A stretch of DNA of 32,500 bases from Tubiluchus corallicola. Taxonomy: Eukaryota > Priapulida > Priapulimorpha > Priapulimorphida > Tubiluchidae. The stretch is taken from assembly GCA_030141605.1 (NCBI GenBank), contig JAQGDQ010001034.1:1-32500 (forward strand). The letters run 5' to 3'. The notes below the pieces were generated by a model. It did no database searches, was not told the DNA's origin, and was given only the letters and a program-made list of their open reading frames with translations. Below are positions 29,201 through 32,500 of the stretch, piece after piece; the stretch's first letter is position 1, and every line of letters starts with the position of its first letter. Made by a program: the position numbers and the translations under genes.

Positions 29201-32200
29201 AGAAGCTGAAGTAAGTGATTTAAATTAAAAGTTAAATTAAATTAAATTAAAAATTAAAGGAAGACAAGAAGATTTTTCACATGCTACCCCATTTTCAAGT
29301 TTGTTAAAAAGTTTACATATTAACACAATTAATACTACAATACTGCAATACTGCTACCCGCTAATTAAAGTACATGTAGTTTCTTTACTCTGGATTACTT
29401 AATTATACAGCAAATGTCATAATTTTAAAATTATTAATGTTCCCTAAATTAAACTGATAACATTAATGCCCACCAGTGTCTAAAAATCATTTTATCTATA
29501 TTCGGTAAAGGATAGCAGACTAGGTGACTTTATAGTCTTTTCGCTATCCTTTCTCTAGTTCTAGATCTATCCATTCATTTTAACCATTCTTCAAAACTTA
29601 TTAGAGATTCTTTTATTAATCATGTTTTATTGTAGTATTATAAAGAGATAAATAAATTAAAATTGAATTGAATTGAATTACAATTGAATTGAATTGAAAA
29701 GTGTTTATGATAATTAAATAATACATTAAAAACTTAATTTTTGGGCTAGCCCAGCTATTGATGACATCACAAACTAACACATCTGAACTGAGAGGTACAG
29801 CACCTGTTTTTGTGCAATGCGTTTTCGAACAGTCACGAAAAGCAGTTTTTCTTAGTTTTTCAATGACAATAAATCTTGAGATTTTATTTCAGTTGTTCGA
29901 TACGTTGAAGGCAGAAAATCCAAGTGTTTTCGACAAGTTGTTTCTGGTTCCTGGAGACATAACCGAAGAAAGACTGGGACTCAGCGACCAGGACCGCCAT
30001 ATTCTCACAGACAATGTTCACGTGATCATACACGTGGCGGCCTCTATCAATTTCACTGAACCTCTAAGGTTGGTGGTGGTGGTGATGATGATGATCATGG
30101 TGATGACGATGGTGATGATGATGATGATGATGATGACGACGGTGATGATGATGATGATGCTGATGATGACAGTGATGATCGTGGTAGTGATGATGATGAT
30201 GGTGATGATGATGATAATGATGATGATGATGGTGATGATGATGATGATGATGACAGTGATGACGGTGATTGTGATGATGGTGATGATGATGATGACAGTG
30301 ATGATGGTGATAGTGATGGTGGTGGTGATGATGATGATGATGATGATGATGACGACGACGATGATGATGATGATAATGACGTTGATGATGATGATGATGA
30401 TGATGGTGATGATGATGTAAACGACAGTAATAAAAGGCAACAGTGACAACAATTACACTGAATAATAATGACGATAATATTGATGACGATTAATGTCAGA
30501 AGTGACCATTTTTGAAGAACTAAATGCAATTGGTCAAAGTACCAATAAATTTGCTTTAGTATTAGCTGCATTTTCACGGTTTGTCTTCTTTACAGCAATG
30601 CTTTAAGAACAAACGTGTTTGCTGTCAAAGATGTCATAGACTTGTGCAATGAATGCAAAAACCTTGAGGTAAAATTTCAACAAATTATACCAGTTTGCTC
30701 AAATTAATGGTCGAGGGACTCGTGTTGTACTTAATAATATGGTCGAGGGACTCGTGTTGAACTTAATAATATGGTCGAGGGACTCGTGTTAAACTTAATA
30801 ATATGGTCGAGGGACTCGTGTTGAACTTAATAATATGGTCGAGGGACTCGTGTTAAACTTAATAATATGGTCGAGGGACTCGTGTTGAACTTAATAATAT
30901 GGTCGAGGGATTCGTGTTGAACTCAATAATATGGTCGAGGGACTCGTGTTGAACTTAATAATATGGTCGAGGGACTCGTGTTAAACTTAATAATATGGTC
31001 GAGGGACTCGTGTTGAACTTAATAATATGGTCGAGGGACTCGTGTTAAACTTAATAATATGGTCGAGGGACTCGTGTTGAACTTAATAATATGGTCGAGG
31101 GATTCGTGTTGAACTCAATAATATGGTCGAGGGATTCGTGTTGAACTTAATAATATGGTCGAGGGACTCGTGTTGAACTTAATAATATGGTCGAGGGACT
31201 CGTGTTGAACTTAATAATATGGTCGAGGGATTCGTGTTGAACTCAATAATATGGTCGAGGGACTCGTGTTAAACTTAATATTATGGTCGAGGGACTTGTG
31301 TTGAACTTAATAATATGGTCGAGGGACTCGGATTAGAAATGACGTCAGTGCTTCTATTTTTAATTTAAGATAGCAGATCGAAAATTCGAATCTGTCAAAC
31401 GACATAGAATTATGCTAGTACATTCCTGTAGACCCCTGTTTCCCAACCTTTTGGACTCCACGTACCCCTACGTCTCCTGGTACCTCTTCCTGCTGAGCAT
31501 GTCTTAACCTAGGTAGAAAAAGTACTGTCGATCACACAGTTTGTTGTCAGTTGTCACCTGTTTACCGTGAATGGATCAAGCTTGAGCCGCGAGAATTTAG
31601 GCTATCAGTAAGCAAAAAAAAATTTGTTTAGGATTTTATCAAGTTTATGTATAAATTTTCGTATGTTGGTTTGTTAAAAATTACAATTACAAATTACAAC
31701 ATTAAAATTACACATGTTTGTTTAATTTTACACAGCATTAAAACAATGGCAAAAAACTTTCAAAAGCAGTCCGTCCAGTAAATTTAGCTACGGGACGCCA
31801 CTGTTTACACGAAAATTTGAGGCTTGTTCATTTATTGTAACTATAACCTACATTTCAGGCACTAGTCCACTGTTCAACTGGATTTGTGAAAGTTGACTTA
31901 AAGGTCATCGAAGAGAAAATCTACGAGTTTAAAACCGACTACAAGAAGACGATCGAATTGGCTCAGTGAGTCTGTAAATTCTACTAGAATCAAATTTCTG
32001 CAGAGATTGCCTGAATAAAAATTTTGGACCTTGTTTACGGAAGCATTTTAAGATGAATATTACTTTCATAATGTGAAGTTAATATGTAGATCTGCCTTGT
32101 ATTACTGATGCTCTAAGAGCTAATTATCTTGGAAATTTTCTATCATTTCTCTTATTTTGCAAAGTTCTTCCTTATAAGCGCAAACAGGAAGTAGGAGTTA

Positions 32201-32500
32201 CTTTCAGCTGCAAGAGACTCTTGGTTTTTATCTGTCTAACAAACCCTGCCCTTCCCTACTCTTCCCTACGCTCCCTACAATACCATACCCTAACCTACCC
32301 TACCCTACTCTGCTCTACGTTACACTACCCTACCCTACCCTACCATACCCTAACTTACCTTACCTATCCTGTCCTGTCCTGTCCTGTCCTGCCCTGTCCT
32401 GTCCTGTCCTGTCCTGTCCTGTCCTGTCCTGTCCTGTCCTGTCCTGTCCTGTCCTGTCCTGTCCTATCCTGTCCTGTCCTGTCCTGTCCTGTCCTGTCCT
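26131..32500 (+). CDS. Fatty acyl-CoA reductase paralogue, exons 1-5 (gene 2, partial at 3')
   Basis: Exons in the window are 26131-26206, 29089-29210, 29893-30068, 30596-30668 and 31859-31965; the gene runs off the right end in intron 5. Intron phases (1,0,2,0,2) and the lengths of exons 2-5 equal those of gene 1; exon 1 is one codon longer. The 184 complete codons include the Rossmann motif TGGSGFIGK (19-27), GDITEERLGL, HVAASINF and the STGFV variant of the family STAYA motif. The catalytic YxxxK, FAR_C domain and tail would be on exons outside the window. ATG context is good (A at -3, G at +4). By family it should reduce fatty acyl-CoA to alcohol. The tandem layout and shared intron-1 block suggest duplication of a whole gene. 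No stop codon or frameshift is seen. Confidence 0.92.
26418..26490 (-). tRNA. tRNA-like element (Ala-TGC-like), probably a pseudogene or SINE head
   Basis: Read on the minus strand, the 73-nt segment folds as a cloverleaf. The acceptor stem AATACAA/TTGTATT pairs at all 7 positions, a D-arm follows T8-G9 with 3 of 4 pairs, the anticodon loop is CTTGCAA (TGC), and the T-arm loop TTCAAGT sits in a B-box GGTTCAAGTCC. The anticodon stem pairs poorly (about 2 of 5), so a functional tRNA is unlikely despite the intact acceptor stem. Confidence 0.5.
26551..26627 (+). tRNA. Degenerate tRNA-like element (Thr-TGT-like)
   Basis: A D-arm with a 4-bp stem CCTT/AAGG around AGTGGTCTA, an anticodon loop CTTGTAA (TGT) on a mostly paired stem, and a B-box GGTTCAAATCT are visible in the right order. 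The acceptor pairs only partly. It lies 60 bp from the minus-strand tRNA-like element. It is more likely a tRNA-derived repeat than a working gene. Confidence 0.4.
26637..26662. repeat. (TA)n microsatellite
   Basis: About 13 TA dinucleotides follow the tRNA-like element, as often seen at the 3' side of short interspersed elements. Confidence 0.9.
27049..27390 (+). repeat. ~167-bp imperfect tandem duplication
   Basis: Two diverged copies (about 27049-27215 and 27217-27390) share anchors such as CTACAGAAC, CCAGCTAGATGGAGCCACCT and GTTCACACTGG at a spacing of 167 bp. The function is unknown; it may be an old duplicated transposon fragment. Confidence 0.82.
28286..28785 (+). repeat. Intron-1 shared block, copy 2
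   Basis: The counterpart of 4876-5371 in gene 1, in the same orientation and order from CCAAAAT to the CCGGTTTTCC end. ACGTCAGAAACTAAC occurs twice (about 28392 and 28515), the second extended to the palindrome TGACGTCA. It sits close to the 3' end of intron 1 here but nearer the 5' end in gene 1. Confidence 0.85.
29089..29210 (+). CDS. FAR gene 2 exon 2
   Basis: Completes Gly26 and encodes 40 residues (KTVVEKLLRCCPDVKKIYLL...), ending LLEAE. It is 122 nt, like gene 1 exon 2. The donor is GTAAGT, phase 0. Confidence 0.93.
29505..29698 (+). mobile_element. Candidate LINE/SINE 3' end
   Basis: A hairpin with 10-bp arms (AAAGGATAGC 29507-29516, GCTATCCTTT 29543-29552) is followed by AT-rich DNA and a short-unit tail of ATTGA repeats (about 29655-29698). 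Hairpin plus short tandem tail is typical of some non-LTR element 3' ends. No coding part is visible. Confidence 0.35.
29758..29835 (+). repeat. Dispersed repeat related to 16776-17015
   Basis: GATGACATCACAAACTAACA followed by CTGAACTGAGAGGTACAGCA matches the minus strand of 16776-16838 in gene 1 intron 7. The first part also recalls the ACGTCAGAAACTAAC motif of the intron-1 shared block, though more loosely. Confidence 0.6.
29893..30068 (+). CDS. FAR gene 2 exon 3
   Basis: Encodes 58 residues (LFDTLKAENPSVFDKL...VAASINFTEPL) plus two bases of Ser125. It is 176 nt, as in gene 1. The donor GTTGGT abuts a GGT/GAT repeat array directly. Confidence 0.93.
30069..30595 (+). repeat. FAR gene 2 intron 3 with (GAT)n/(GGT)n array
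   Basis: The array begins at the splice donor (GTTGGTGGTGGTGATGAT) and runs to about 30418. The exon 3 frame stays open through it, giving a Met/Val-rich run to a stop near 30420 if the intron were retained. The acceptor is TTTACAG at 30589-30595. Confidence 0.93.
30596..30668 (+). CDS. FAR gene 2 exon 4
   Basis: Completes Ser125 and encodes 24 residues (NALRTNVFAVKDVIDLCNEC...). It is 73 nt, as in gene 1. The donor is GTAAAA, phase 0. Confidence 0.92.
30706..31330. repeat. 32-bp minisatellite, about 19.5 copies
   Basis: The unit ATGGTCGAGGGACTCGTGTT plus GAACTTAATAAT repeats with few variants (GTTAAAC, GATTCG with CTCAAT). Units 2-7 and 8-13 have the same variant order, showing a duplicated 6-unit, 192-bp block. 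Each unit has a small inverted pair CGAG/CTCG. It is unrelated in sequence to the 35-bp array in the same intron of gene 1. Confidence 0.95.
31433..31803. mobile_element. hAT-like element ends (fragments)
   Basis: CCCCTGTTTCCCAACCTTTT and CACGTACCCCT near 31434-31470 resemble a common hAT terminal sequence. Separately, 31787-31803 read on the minus strand is CAGTGGCGTCCCGTAGC, matching the left end of the element at 17934. The two ends do not pair with each other, so these are probably remnants of two insertions. Confidence 0.4.
31859..31965 (+). CDS. FAR gene 2 exon 5
   Basis: Encodes ALVHCSTGFVKVDLKVIEEK and on to a split Gln185, 107 nt as in gene 1. The STGFV variant is shared by both paralogues. 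The donor is GTGAGT, phase 2. Confidence 0.92.
31966..32500 (+). repeat. FAR gene 2 intron 5 (partial) with pentanucleotide arrays
   Basis: The first 270 bp are unique AT-rich sequence. From about 32240 to 32365 there are imperfect CCCTA/CCTAC units, then pure (GTCCT)n from about 32368 to the window end, continuing outside. The CCCTA stretch is not the animal telomere hexamer. Confidence 0.93.

Larger units (their letters stand above)
29211..29892 (+). other. FAR gene 2 intron 2
   Basis: Contains a candidate retroelement 3' end (29505-29698) and a dispersed repeat (29758-29835). The rest is AT-rich. The acceptor is TATTTCAG. The open frame from 29758 into exon 3 is intronic read-through. Confidence 0.85.
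30669..31858 (+). other. FAR gene 2 intron 4
   Basis: Holds the 32-bp minisatellite (30706-31330), then AT-rich DNA with hAT-like end fragments near 31435 and 31803. The acceptor is ATTTCAG at 31852-31858. Confidence 0.85.

Noticed and set aside
29758-30420. A 220-codon open frame as a separate gene
   Set aside because: It joins intron 2 read-through, FAR gene 2 exon 3 and the GAT array; only 29893-30068 is coding by comparison with gene 1.
32240-32365. Telomere-like CCCTA repeats
   Set aside because: Irregular pentanucleotide units inside an intron that grade into (GTCCT)n; not the CCCTAA hexamer of animal telomeres.

Overview
This window looks like nuclear DNA of a multicellular animal, probably an invertebrate. 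The genes are split by long GT-AG introns, the sequence is AT-rich, and introns and intergenic spaces are full of microsatellites, minisatellites and small non-autonomous DNA transposons. There are no operons, ribosome binding sites or CRISPR arrays. I cannot name the species.

Layout, all genes on the + strand. (1) 88-802 is the last coding exon of a class A neuropeptide-type GPCR whose earlier exons lie upstream. (2) 803-4491 is intergenic, with an 86-bp minisatellite (1512-2996), a (GA)n tract (3745-3997) and a short putative promoter. (3) 4492-22349 is a complete 12-exon fatty acyl-CoA reductase (FAR) gene, called gene 1 here. I rebuilt it by hand: every intron is GT-AG, all phases agree, and the spliced CDS is 1488 nt (495 aa plus stop). 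(4) 22350-26130 is intergenic, with a poly(A) signal, a foldback element, a large terminal-inverted-repeat (TIR) element, a 26-bp minisatellite with TGACGTAA in most units, a GAT-rich satellite and a retrotransposon-like tail. (5) From 26131 to beyond the window end is a second FAR gene (gene 2). Its exons 1-5 are present with the same boundaries and phases as gene 1, so the two are tandem paralogues.

Both FAR proteins carry an N-terminal Rossmann NAD(P)H site. Gene 1 also shows the YxxxK catalytic pair, the C-terminal FAR domain and a hydrophobic C-terminal tail. Family knowledge says such enzymes reduce fatty acyl-CoA to fatty alcohol for ether lipids or waxes. The GPCR is a neighbour with no evident functional link.

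Introns hold most of the structure. Most of the larger gene 1 introns carry a tandem array or a small transposon. Intron 5 and intron 8 carry inverted copies of one piggyBac-like MITE (TTAA target sites, paired GTATCCC-N2-GGGATAC palindromes). A ~620-bp TIR element lies in intron 11, with an inverted sister copy downstream of the gene. Intron 1 of both FAR genes contains the same ~500-bp non-coding block in the same orientation, with an internally duplicated ACGTCAGAAACTAAC motif. That block is the signal most worth following. I found no clear new multi-gene system.
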